A program made the position numbers and the translations under genes. A stretch of 64,000 nucleotides of DNA from Forficula auricularia (Eukaryota > Arthropoda > Insecta > Dermaptera > Forficulidae): NCBI GenBank assembly GCA_024734495.1, contig JALMQS010000099.1:67254483-67318482 (forward strand). Reading direction: 5' to 3'. Each line of letters begins with the position of its first letter. Within the stretch, counting starts at the first letter, position 1. This document shows positions 45,876 through 54,422 of this stretch, one piece after another. The notes beneath the pieces are model-generated. The model saw only the letters and a list, made by a program, of their open reading frames with translations. It had not been told where the DNA came from and ran no database searches.

Positions 45876-46162
45876 GAGTTTGGGGTTGGGGTCCAGGGGA
45901 AAGGTGGGGGTTCAGGACGTGCGGGGTCTAGGGCTAGAGAGTCTAGGGCTAGAGAGTCCAGGGAATAGGTTTACTAGGGTGGAGGGTGATCAGAGATGGG
46001 GCAGAAATTCCGGGGTTTGGGAGAGGGTCGGTGGCGAGTGGTTGGAGATGGAGGAGAGGGAGTGTTCAAGTTAAAGGGGTCCAAGGGGCGAAGCCCCTTG
46101 GCTAGAAAAAGGCCCACCTTTGGTGGGCTTTGCAGCTAGTATTGTACTATACAAAATAATAT

Positions 46163-46806
46163 TCATCTAGATTAATTTGTAACAACGCTTAGAGAAATTT
46201 CTCTAAAAAAATTACGCTCTTGCCTAGAATCGAATAGACGAACTCTTGAACTATAGTCATTGGCTCTACCGATTACTCCATTGCGACATTAATATTTCTA
46301 TCTTGATTTCTCTTACTAAAACTAGATAATTTTGATTTGGACTTTGTGTCGAGATAATATTGTATTCATTTGAACTCGAATGAAAATGAAAAAACACCAA
46401 TAGATTTTAAATTAAGAAACATTAGATATATATTAATTAACGAGGCAAATTTGAAATAAAATTGTCAGCGCGGCTCCAATCGATTTTCATTAACCAGGCA
46501 AATTTGAAATTCTAATTTCTAATTTGGACTCGAATTTTGAAATGAAAGACTCCAATTCATTTTAAATTAAGAAACATTAAATATATTGATAATTATTCCT
46601 CCCCCCCCCCCCTCGCCACTCAAAAGTTAAAGAGGCGAAACTTTTAAGAGACGATGTATTTTCGGTAGTTTACGGGTATACATTTGGAGTGTGGTTTTTT
46701 AAGAAGAATAGAATTTTTGGACCGAGACGCTGCCCGCCAGGGCACCAGCCCGGAGGGCCGAGCTTCGAGGGCGTGCCGAAGGCACGCACGAAAAGCTCGT
46801 AATACA
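46163..46806 (+). mobile_element. Repeat H, copy 2 (Helitron-like)
   Basis: It starts AGATTAATTTGTAACAACGC and ends with a GGGCGTGCC/GGCACGC hairpin, then AAAAGCTCG, where CTAG would be expected. It matches 28949-29610 in its second half. The first half differs by a tRNA-like segment. Confidence 0.7.
46190..46295 (-). repeat. tRNA-like segment within repeat H
   Basis: On the minus strand a box A-like GGAGTAATCGGTAGAGCC and a box B-like ATTCGATTCTAGG are spaced as in a tRNA. Repeat H copy 1 lacks it at this place. It looks like a SINE head or tRNA pseudogene. Confidence 0.45.
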
Positions 46807-46809
46807 ATA

Positions 46810-47680
46810 TTTTCCCCAATTCTCCCAAAATAATTTGAATAAATTTACACAAGAAAGGGCAGTAGTGCTGCCTCTATGTTTAAAGCTTTAGATTTTTTGT
46901 ATAAAATATTTATAAAAAATGAAAAAATCATACCTATTCATTATAAAGATGATTTATAAATTTCTTTCAAAAAATTTCAGGCCTCAACCCGATTTTTCTT
47001 CTCAATCATTTAACATACTAAGGCTTATCCACTTTTCGATTCTTGATTATAATATTTTCACCTCTGGTTAATCCATAATCCTTACAATTTGGAATTTATA
47101 GCTTAAGGTTTAAATTCTAGAGAATTAATGGCATTTGATGAGAAATCGTCCTTGCGATGAATCTTCCACGGTGAATTTATACCTAAGACATCAATAGCAA
47201 AATTTAGAAAGCTTCAAATGACCAGATATCTATACATTTCCTTCTTGATAATATTAACAGTTCATTGCTACCTAAAAGAAATCTAATTGAAATTGTAAAC
47301 TATTCACGTAAAAGTGATTCAGCAATATATCATAAAATAATAAGAATATAAAAAAAAAATGATTTTGGAGACTTTAAAATGTTAAAAGGTCAAACGACCC
47401 AAAGCCATCCTCGGCAGTATATCGAAATCCCCGTCCTTCTAGAATTTGTAGATATTGAAAAAGTTGGGGCTTAGTGGACACCCCTGTCTAAGGGCAGGCT
47501 ACCCGGGCATTTGTCCGGGGAGCCAAAATTTCGGGGAGGCATTTTGGCTGTAAGGGGCCGTCGATAAATTATATCACGCGAATTTCGAGATTTTAAGACC
47601 CTCCCCTCCCTTTGTGTAACATTATGTCACATTTTCATTGAGCCCCCCCTGTATTGTGACGTCACACTATTACTGTTATA
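46810..47680. other. AT-rich spacer, then an old repeat end
   Basis: No gene to 47370. From 47540 to 47670, GGGGCCGTCGATAAATTATA and a C-rich segment ending TGTGACGTCACAC look like part of a decayed DNA transposon; its ends were not defined. Confidence 0.4.
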
Positions 47681-47688
47681 CCCTATAG

Positions 47689-48389
47689 CAGGGGTGGCCA
47701 CAACGTGGACGCATGCGGCTCTTCAGTCAATCTCGTGCGGCTCTTGAACCCTCTTGAATAATACTGATTTTAATAAGTATAATAATTAAATTAAAAATTA
47801 AATAATGACGACCGTCCTGATGATGTATCTTGGTACTGTTTAGTGAGATGGCTATCAGTAAGCAATGTTCTTTGCAGATTTTTTCAATTGCTTGATCCAA
47901 TTAAAAAGTTTATGCAAGAAAAAGTAAAATTTTTCCCTGAACTTGATGACCCCTAATGGTTGTTAGATTTTGCTTTTTTTACCGATGTGGTTCAGCATTT
48001 ACAAACAATAAACATACCATTACAAGGAAGAGAAAAAATTATTTCTAATTTAGCGCAGAGTGTATTTAGCTTTCATAACAAATTATGACTCTTTCGAAAA
48101 GACCTTGAAGCTAAGACATTCGCTCACTTCTAATGATTGAAGAAAATTATTGAAAGCCACCCTGATGTTCAAGTGGAAACAAAAGATTATTTGTGCAAAA
48201 TATCTGGTTTTGCTGAAGAAATAAATGACAGATTTAATGATTTGAGAACACTTAAACCTTCATTTTATAAAATAAAAAAATGTGTCTTTTTTTTAATAAA
48301 CCATTAATTCATCTCCAAACAATGTGGCTCTCTTTGAAACAGTTTTATAAATTTGCGGGTCCAAAACTTAAGGTTAGTGGCCACCCCTG
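47689..48389 (+). mobile_element. hAT element with CCCTATAG target duplication
   Basis: The ends CAGGGGTGGCCAC are perfect 13-bp inverted repeats. An exact 8-bp duplication CCCTATAG flanks the element (47681-47688, 48390-48397). Inside is a transposase relic. The first ~100 bp and the last ~120 bp match the hAT at 5644-6993; the TA at 47778-47779 is the empty version of the site where that copy received a MITE. Confidence 0.95.
47840..48274 (+). pseudogene. hAT transposase relic (GTF2IRD2/ZBED-like family)
   Basis: One frame gives RWLS near the start, then FMQEKVKFFPELDD, WLLDFAFFTDVVQHLQ, NIPLQGREKIISNLAQSVF, LFRKDLEAKTFAHF, a run through DYLCKISGFAEEINDRF, and LRTLKPSF. These are the middle blocks of hAT transposases of the type domesticated in GTF2IRD2- and SCAND3-like proteins. 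Stops interrupt it at 47954, 48086, 48131 and 48134, all in the same frame. The N-terminal BED finger and the C-terminal dimerisation region are absent. It is dead, but little frame-shifted. Confidence 0.88.
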
Positions 48390-48399
48390 CCCTATAGAA

Positions 48400-48797
48400 A
48401 TTTAAGTGTTTTTGCTAAAAAATTTTTGCTTAGAATTTTTTGTCTAGATTTAGCGTTCCCACGCATTCCCGCCCCATATTATTATTAATAATTCGAAATA
48501 TAATTTAAAATTGAAGAATTTTGACGAGTCAGTCTAGATTCAAAGCAAGAGAAATTATTCATAAGCAATTCACAATGAGCCAATCTCCATTCAAGGGAGA
48601 CAGATATGTACCACCCTCGCAGCAAAAACAAATTAATAATTTCTTCTTGTTAGAAATTTTTTCACTTTATTGCTTAAGCCCGCTTCACACGAGGCTTTTT
48701 CTTCTACCTGTTTTTGGGATGAGAGCTCTGGTTTGCAATTTGGAGGCCTGACAGAATCAAAATGACGTCACTGCTGGCTGTCTTTCTTGATTTAAAA
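48400..48797. other. Unassigned spacer
   Basis: The frame 48521-48751 (76 codons) is not recognised. GCCCGCTTCACACGAGGC at about 48678 and CCTCGTGTGCAGCGGGCC near 49378 form a distant inverted pair. They flank the foldback element at 48812, so an older hAT-type element with such ends probably hosts it. Confidence 0.45.
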
Positions 48798-48910
48798 GAT
48801 ATTGTATATGTATATTGTAAGAGTTCGTGGCTGTGATGAAACTGTACTAGATGAAGGAGGAGGTATCAGCCTAAGGTGGAATCACTGGATACAATAAAAC
48901 ACCTTTAATG

Positions 48911-48950
48911 AGACGTTTCGGCCTGAATTTTATTTGGCCATCTTCAGTCA
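48911..48950 (-). ncRNA. Hammerhead core, left arm
   Basis: On the minus strand CTGAAGA is followed by one unpaired T, a perfect GGCC/GGCC stem II with a 12-nt loop, GAAA, and CGTC, giving the triplet GTC. Stem III is only A-U plus C-G without a loop. Partial stem I pairing is possible between TCA after the cleavage site and TGA before the core. Confidence 0.55.
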
Positions 48951-49190
48951 ATTAGGAGTTATACACAAAATGCGGTACACATATGTGATCGAACCAAGCC
49001 TTGTCAAAAATATTTTTTATTAGTTTTATGTAAATTTATAACGTGTCTGGACCCAAAAGTTTCAGATCATTCTGAAACTTTTGGGTCCAGACACGTTATA
49101 AATTTACATAAAACTAATAAAAAAATATTTTTGACAAGGCTTGGTTCGATCACATATGTGTACAGCATTTTGTGTATAACTCCTAATTGA

Positions 49191-49226
49191 CTGAAGATGA
49201 CCAAGTAAAATTCAGGCCGAAACGTC
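49191..49226 (+). ncRNA. Hammerhead core, right arm
   Basis: CTGAAGA (49191-49197), a single T, a GACC/GGCC stem with one mismatch, GAAA (49219-49222) and CGTC (49223-49226). The mismatch in stem II makes it weaker than the left-arm copy. Confidence 0.5.
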
Positions 49227-49416
49227 TTATTAAAGGTGTTTTATTGAACCCAGTGATTCCATCTTTGACTGATACCACCTCCTTCATCTAGTACGATATT
49301 GTATATGTTCTATTTTCCTTCTTGGTCCTGGGGTGCTTTTGAGTGAGAGCAAGCAGATAAAAAATTATTGAAACAAGCCTCGTGTGCAGCGGGCCTTTAG
49401 ATCATATGATATTACA

Positions 49417-49453
49417 GAAACATGTTTCGGTCGACACTCTCGACCATCTTCAG
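49417..49453 (-). ncRNA. Isolated hammerhead-like core
   Basis: On the minus strand: CTGAAGA (49453-49447), one T, a perfect 5-bp stem GGTCG/CGACC with a 7-nt loop, GAAA (49428-49425), then AC-AT-GT as a 2-bp stem III, and the triplet GTT. No convincing stem I was found. No long palindrome surrounds it. Confidence 0.45.
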
Positions 49454-49723
49454 ACTACAAAAGAGAATCATATCACACAATATAGAAAAGATCTCAACAA
49501 AAGAGGATTATTATCAATTCAGAAACAATTCAAAAGATAATGTAGAATGCATGTTTACCTCCGAATGTCAAAATCTAGCCCACAAAATGCACATTTCCAT
49601 ACACACGAGCAATTGATTGTGAGGCAATATAAATGACGACATTTAAAAAAGGTTCCTTTTCAAACACCAGATGTACAGAGGCAGTGTTGAAAATTACATG
49701 ACGATACATCTGTCTCTCCTGGG

Positions 49724-49948
49724 CAGGGCCGCATTTAGCCATGTAGAGGCCCCTAGGCAATGCAAGTCTCTCTCCCCTTATGTAGGTAGATCTAGAGGTA
49801 GGTAAGTAGAATTTAAACCGTATACCAACACCAAATTTTAATATCTCGGTACTAATGAATGTAGGTATGTCATTTATTAAATGGGCCTATAAGAGGCGCG
49901 GGGCCCAAAGGCAGTTGCCTACATTGCCTATTGTTTAATGCGGCCCTG
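49724..49948. mobile_element. hAT MITE
   Basis: The ends CAGGGCCGCATTTAGCC and TTTAATGCGGCCCTG are inverted repeats of a type common to hAT MITEs. The flanks CTCCTGGG and CTTCTGGC match at six of eight positions, consistent with a decayed 8-bp duplication. 225 bp, non-coding. Confidence 0.75.
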
Positions 49949-50144
49949 CTTCTGGCTGGTAATTGCCTCATTGTGAATTTCTTATGAACAATATACCATT
50001 CCAAGCGTCGTTTTTCTTATAAGAGAAATTATATCTAATAAAATGTCATTCAATTAGACAAAGGTTTTTTATCTCTTTTTTGGCACACAAGTTGGTATTA
50101 CAGGGTGCAAGCCGTTGTGGGCACGGTGAGCTATTGCCCACAAC

Positions 50145-50270
50145 CGAGGGGTGAACAGCGACCTAATATGCTGTACACCTACTTCCACTTGTACTTTCAA
50201 ATATTTCCAAGTACTTCCAAAATACTTCCAAAGAGGTGTACACCTACTTCCAATCGCGGATCACCCCTCG
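50145..50270. mobile_element. Repeat R, copy 1 (hairpin MITE)
   Basis: It begins CGAGGGGTGAACAGCG and ends GATCACCCCTCG, with inner GTACACCTACTTCCA motifs facing each other, so it folds almost end to end. CCCACAAC is duplicated on both sides (50137-50144, 50271-50278), an 8-bp hAT-like target duplication. The three local frames are shadows. Confidence 0.8.
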
Positions 50271-50689
50271 CCCACAACCCTAATTGAGGTCGATAGGCTG
50301 ATGTTATATCCAATGACAAAACAAAAAAAAACAATGAACTGTGCGTTTTCGGGTGACCGTGCCCACAATCTTTTTTGAGGGCTGGATCCGCGCCTGACAG
50401 GGTGGCCATAAATCGGGAATATCGGGGATTTAATGCAACCGGGAAATATCAGGGAATTTCAAAAAGTACCTATTTTAATAAAATGATAATTATTAGTGGG
50501 ACAGATTCTTAAACTAGTTATAAAATACCAGCTATCCCAATGTACTTAAAAATGAATAAAATAAAAAATTAATTATTCAAATAAACATAGTTGAACAAGT
50601 ATTTTTAATTTTTGTGAATTTTATAGGAGATTTAATTAAAATATAATCCAAATTTTAAATAACTTAATGATACGAATAAAATTTCTAAA

Positions 50690-50880
50690 TCAGGGAAAAA
50701 TATGATAATTTTACTGGACGTTTCGGAGGTTTTTTCCATCCTTCTTCAGAGTTTTGAAAAGGTCAATGAAGGAAGTACAAAGTGTCACATCGTTCATTGA
50801 CCATTTCAAAACCCTGAAGGAGGGAAAAAAAACTTCCGAAATGTCGGCTTTTGAAAAAAAAAAATAAAGAGATTAAAAAG
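50690..50880. mobile_element. Short foldback element with hammerhead-like core
   Basis: Inverted arms carry GACGTTTCGGAGGTTTTTTC and a facing TTCCGAAATGTCGGC, and CTTCAGAGTTTTGAAAAGG with its inverse. The outer A-run near 50855 and the following TTTGTCTAATT recall the sequence at 50050-50080. No target duplication was found. Confidence 0.55.
50717..50749 (-). ncRNA. Hammerhead-like core
   Basis: On the minus strand: CTGAAGA (50749-50743), one unpaired A, a GGA/TCC stem with a long loop, GAAA (50724-50721) and CGTC giving the triplet GTC. The opposite arm has CTGAAGG and GAAATGTC, which breaks the core. Stem I is not supported. Confidence 0.4.
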
Positions 50881-50892
50881 CTTTGTCTAATT

Positions 50893-51177
50893 CAGTGATT
50901 CTCAACCTTTTTTTCGCCACGACACACTTTTAATAATTTAAAAATTTGACGGCACACTAACAATAAAATAAATTAATAGAATTTTATTTGGTTTATTGAT
51001 TAAGTACCTATAAAATTATCATAGAACATTCTGTATCCTGTAAAATGTTCCTACCTCTTTAGATGAATTGATCAAATGAATATTTGGATTAAATGTAGTG
51101 TTAATTGATAAAGAAATGTAAAAAAAAAAAATTCAATTCGGGCCTAGAACTGGCGGCACAGTAGTTGAGAATCACTG
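50893..51177. mobile_element. Short hAT element
   Basis: The ends CAGTGATTCTCAACC and GTTGAGAATCACTG are inverted repeats. The flanks GTCTAATT and GTCAAATT differ at one of eight positions. 285 bp, non-coding. The end sequence belongs to the same broad type as the hAT remnant at 23892. Confidence 0.85.
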
Positions 51178-51343
51178 GTCAAATTAAATAACATTTTTAT
51201 TTATTTATTAGTGATGTTATGTACATAGGTCAGAGTAGACCCTTATAGTGTACAATCAAAAAAAAAAAAAAAAAAAAGAAACTGACAAATATAGAGATTA
51301 ACAATATAAAGAAAAATGAAATATAAGTTAGATACAAAAATAC

Positions 51344-51666
51344 GCCTCCGTGGTCTAATGGTCAGAGTAACTGACTGGCAACCCGGAGGTCCCGGGTTCG
51401 ATTCCCGACTATGCTCAGAAATTTTTCTGTAAGTATAAGGTCTGGAACGGGGTTCACTCAGCCTCGTGAGGATAAATGAGTAGCTGCTTGATTGAGAAGT
51501 AGCGAATCTCGGTTAAGAAAACTGAAACGAAGGTTGTAGATGTGCATTGAGCTAACCACTTGACCCCTCGGTACTGTTTCCAATTAGGACAGCAACCAAT
51601 TCAGTAGGCCAAGACCCATGAAGGGTTGTCGAGCCAGAGATTTAATTTAATTTAATTTTTAATTTA
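51344..51666 (+). mobile_element. tRNA-derived SINE with 12-bp TSD
   Basis: The head resembles a tRNA: GCCTCCG start, box A TGGTCTAATGG, box B GGTTCGATTCC, correct spacing. A ~230-bp body follows, ending GAAGGGTTGTCGAGCC and an (ATTTA)n-like tail. ATACAAAAATAC is duplicated exactly (51332-51343, 51667-51678). This is a complete SINE insertion; RNA polymerase III would transcribe it from the internal promoter. It inserted into the 3' tail region of the LINE at 51680-52312. Confidence 0.92.
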
Positions 51667-51679
51667 ATACAAAAATACA

Positions 51680-52312
51680 AGAAACAGAACAAAACATAAA
51701 AAAATACAAAATATAAAATACAAAATAGAAATACAAAATATAAGTATATTACAAAATATAAATTACATAATATAAAATATAAGTTAGAGGCTATTGCATT
51801 AGCATGATAAAGCTTCAGTGATTCCACGCAAAAAGCGGGCAGCAGATGATGGTGGTCTTAGGGCAGAGGGCATTGAGTTCCACAGTCGTGGGGCTGTGAT
51901 CTCAAATGACCTCGATCTGAGGGCAGTCTGATGTCGCGGGCATACCAGGGCTCTTGATCTTATTGAAGGACCAGGGGTAAGTAGTTCCGCCAGGTAGGAG
52001 GGAGACCCCGATATAAGGACTCTATGGACAAACCTCAGGTACCTAACATTTAGATAGTTAGGAAGGCTGAAGCCTAATACCTCTACTACTTTCTCAGAAA
52101 CATGATCCATATGGCCCAGGCCGTAAATGTATCTTATGCACGAATTAAGTGCCACCGATAACCTGTGGAGAGAAACGCTGTCGAGGCCGTAGTAGACGGC
52201 CTCTCCATTCAAGAAGTGGGGTAATAATAAGACGAGAACAAGTCTACGGCGCAGCCAGACAGGTGTTGCGTGGGCCATTTTTCGGAGAGGATACAACGAA
52301 CCGTATACTCTT
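51680..52312 (-). mobile_element. 5'-truncated non-LTR retrotransposon
   Basis: A minus-strand LINE end. Its reverse transcriptase tail is at 51799-52296. The 3' side (51680-51790) is a run of TTATATTTTG-like units, which is a simple-repeat tail. The 5' side stops at repeat N (52316). Confidence 0.8.
51799..52296 (-). pseudogene. Non-LTR reverse transcriptase, C-terminal region
   Basis: The 165-residue frame is uninterrupted. It includes LVLVLLLPHFLNGEAVYYGL, then HRLSVALNSCIRYIYGLG, MDHVSEKVVEVLGFSLP, and TAPRLWNSMPSALRPPSSAA. This is the thumb and post-polymerase region of jockey/I-group LINE reverse transcriptases (LPHFLYG...ALNSCVRYIY...LWNSLP). The polymerase fingers and palm (YADD) and the endonuclease are missing. 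The intact frame suggests a fairly young insertion. The first ATG is just the first methionine inside the truncated frame. The plus-strand frame 52149-52355 is its shadow. Confidence 0.9.
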
Positions 52313-52315
52313 TTT

Positions 52316-53042
52316 AACCGACTTTAAAAAAGGAGGAGGTTCTCTATTCGATTGAATTTTTTTTTTTTTTTTTTTTTGTGCCTATGTTACCTCATATCTC
52401 CGCCAATTGTCAATCGATTTTGAAATTTTTTTTGCATTGGGTCCAGTCTAGCTTCCGATTGGTCCCATTTTTTTTTTCGTTTTTTTTTCATAGATATTAG
52501 ACCTTTTTTATTAGGTTTGTTTAGACCTAACCTCTTTGTTTATGAACCGATTTCGATGGTTCTTTTTTTATCCGAAAGGGGGTGTCTTAGGGATGGTGTC
52601 ATATTAATTTGGTCAAGTTCTGATGATATGATCACTATTAATAACATCACTAAAAAGAGAAAAATAAAAATAATTTTTAAGAAAAAAATAAAAACCGACT
52701 TCAAAAATTAAATGCAACAAATAAAATACACTAAAAGGTATAAAATAATTATTATCTTATTTAGTTACAACTAAACGACGAAATATTAACATGAAATTAC
52801 TTTTTGAAGTTGGTGCCAAACATATACCTTTTATGAATCGCACTCGACGGATCTTACTTAGTACGTTTGGAGTGTACGCTCGCTTATAGGCATAGTTTGT
52901 TTGGTACCGACTTCAAAAAGCAATTTCATGCCAATATTTCGTCGTTCAGTTGTAACTAAATAAGATAATAACTATTTTATACCTTTTAGTGTATTTTATT
53001 TGTTGCATTTAAGTCGGTTTTTATTTTTTTCTTAATAATTTT
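52316..53042. repeat. Repeat N, copy 3, with long hairpin
   Basis: It starts AACCGACTTTAAAAAAGGAG, with hairpin arms at about 52670-52815 and 52905-53040. The right arm has lost a dozen bases near its end (TTGCATTTAAGTCGG). Confidence 0.85.
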
Positions 53043-53719
53043 TATACAGATCAGACTAACATGGTCACTCCAACATCTTATTAGATATAATTTCTCTTGT
53101 TTTGAATCTGGACTGCCTCGTCTAAATCCTTCAATATCAACTTACCAGTCCGTCTCCGAAAACTACATATTTCAAAACTTATTATTTAAATTATTTTGTA
53201 AATAAATAATGAATCAATATACATTACTTGTTATGGTATAGGTATGTTTAAAAATTGATAGTTACTTAATTTTGGCCTTCATTCCCAAATTTCTTATTGT
53301 TTGGAAATAGTTGTTTATGTATTTCGATTTCATTTAAACATGTGTTTTCATAGGCGCCGGTAGAGGGGTGTAAGGGGTGCACTTGCACCCCCTCCCTGTT
53401 ATGAAAGAAAATACACAGAAAAAGATTATTTGAATTTGACATTAGCTTAATTGACATAACATAAATGTTTAATATTCTATGCCTACCTGTAATTATATAA
53501 TTAAGGATGCACTATTATAATTTATTAGTTAATTGTATGTATAGTGTGTACTGTGTAGATGCACTCCTCTGAAAATAATTCTGTCGGCGGGAATGAATGC
53601 TTTGAACAAAGAAGCCAAATGTCAAACTTGTAACTAGGGAGGGAGAGAGGGGAGCTGAGTTCCCCCTCTACAACCACTTCCCTCCCTTCGTTGCTTAGAA
53701 AACCCAGCCAGCTTCGTTA
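53043..53719. other. Unassigned spacer
   Basis: No gene. CATAGGCGCCGGTAGAGGGG at 53350 with GCACCCCCTCCC looks like the end of a hAT-type element; no partner was found. Confidence 0.35.
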
Positions 53720-53727
53720 GAAAAAAC

Positions 53728-53860
53728 CGAGGGGTGAACCGCGATGGGAATTAGGTGTACACCGTCTTTGGAATTATTTTGGAATTCATTAGATAATCTA
53801 TTATCTTCTACTTGGAAATAAAAGTGGAAGTGGAAGTAGGTGTACACGATTCACCCCTCG
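53728..53860. mobile_element. Repeat R, copy 2 (hairpin MITE)
   Basis: CGAGGGGTGAACCGCG and GATTCACCCCTCG ends, with TTAGGTGTACACC and GTAGGTGTACACG facing each other. GAAAAAAC is duplicated on both sides (53720-53727, 53861-53868). 133 bp, the best preserved copy. Confidence 0.85.
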
Positions 53861-53944
53861 GAAAAAACTAATGCTTAGGAATTATTTCATTTATTCTATT
53901 TTTTGCAAAAGCCGTCTGGGTTCCAAGTGCTTTTTATTAGCACT

Positions 53945-54109
53945 TGAAGGAGACAATAAAAGAGTGTGTCTTCTGCTGGAATTATAAATTTTATTTATTT
54001 ATAACGATCGTTATAAATAAATAAAATTTATAATTCCAGCAGAAGACACACTCTTTTATTGTCTCCTTCAATATATAAAAATTCTGCTACTCTCGGCAAA
54101 AACTTTCAA
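53945..54109. mobile_element. Foldback element without hammerhead, 12-bp TSD
   Basis: Two perfect ~60-bp arms meet at TAACGATCGTTA. A 35-bp tail follows (ATAAAAATTCTGCTACTCTC and on), which is the inverse of 63371-63405, so it shares the 3' end of the 63.4-kb element. TTTATTAGCACT flanks it on both sides (53933-53944, 54110-54121). It is too short to include the ribozyme region. Confidence 0.82.
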
Positions 54110-54161
54110 TTTATTAGCACTATTAGTGCCCAGGAGCGGACCGAGCCTAGGGCGTTGCACC

Positions 54162-54304
54162 CGAGGGGTGAACCGCGACATGATATAGTGTACACCTACT
54201 TCCACTTCCACTTTCATTCCCAAGTAGAAGACAATAGATGAAGGGGCATTATCTAATGAATTCCAAAATAATTCCACATAATTCCAAAGAAGTGTACACC
54301 TAAT
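54162..54304. mobile_element. Repeat R, copy 3 (right end decayed)
   Basis: CGAGGGGTGAACCGCGACAT start and GTGTACACCTAATT near the right side. The final CACCCCTCG is lost. The overlapping frames (54059-54241, 54068-54322) are not genes. Confidence 0.7.
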
Positions 54305-54422
54305 TAAAATAAACATATACAATCAGAAGAGTAGCCAGAAAATTTTCACGGGGGCGAAGGGGGGGGGGGGGCAATCCACAAAGAAAAATACTTAGTGGGA
54401 TTTTTTTTTATTAAAACAAATA

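Larger units (their letters stand above)
45206..46139 (+). mobile_element. Helitron, 3' portion
   Basis: The 3' end is clear: a perfect GGCCCACC/GGTGGGC hairpin (about 46111-46128), then TTTGCAGCTAG at 46139 followed by T. Upstream the GGGGCGAAGCCCC stem matches that of the minus-strand Helitron at 30.4 kb. The interior is G-rich, with repeated TACTAAAGGGCATTTCT and GTGTCTGTACCTATATC segments. The 5' end is not defined. The overlapping frames 45338-46074 come from the G-rich sequence. Confidence 0.7.
48812..49294. mobile_element. Foldback element with hammerhead cores, 14-bp TSD
   Basis: Near-perfect arms (about 48844-49065 and 49075-49293) form a palindrome of almost 450 bp with a tiny loop. 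A direct 14-bp duplication, GATATTGTATATGT, flanks it (48798-48811, 49295-49308). Each arm contains CTGAAGA...GAAACGTC, a hammerhead core. The left end has an extra 30-bp tail. The layout is like the elements at 14.0 and 63.4 kb. Confidence 0.85.

Noticed and set aside
45338..46074. Overlapping open frames with Gly/Pro/Cys-rich products
   Set aside because: They arise from the G-rich interior of a Helitron and occur in all frames at once.
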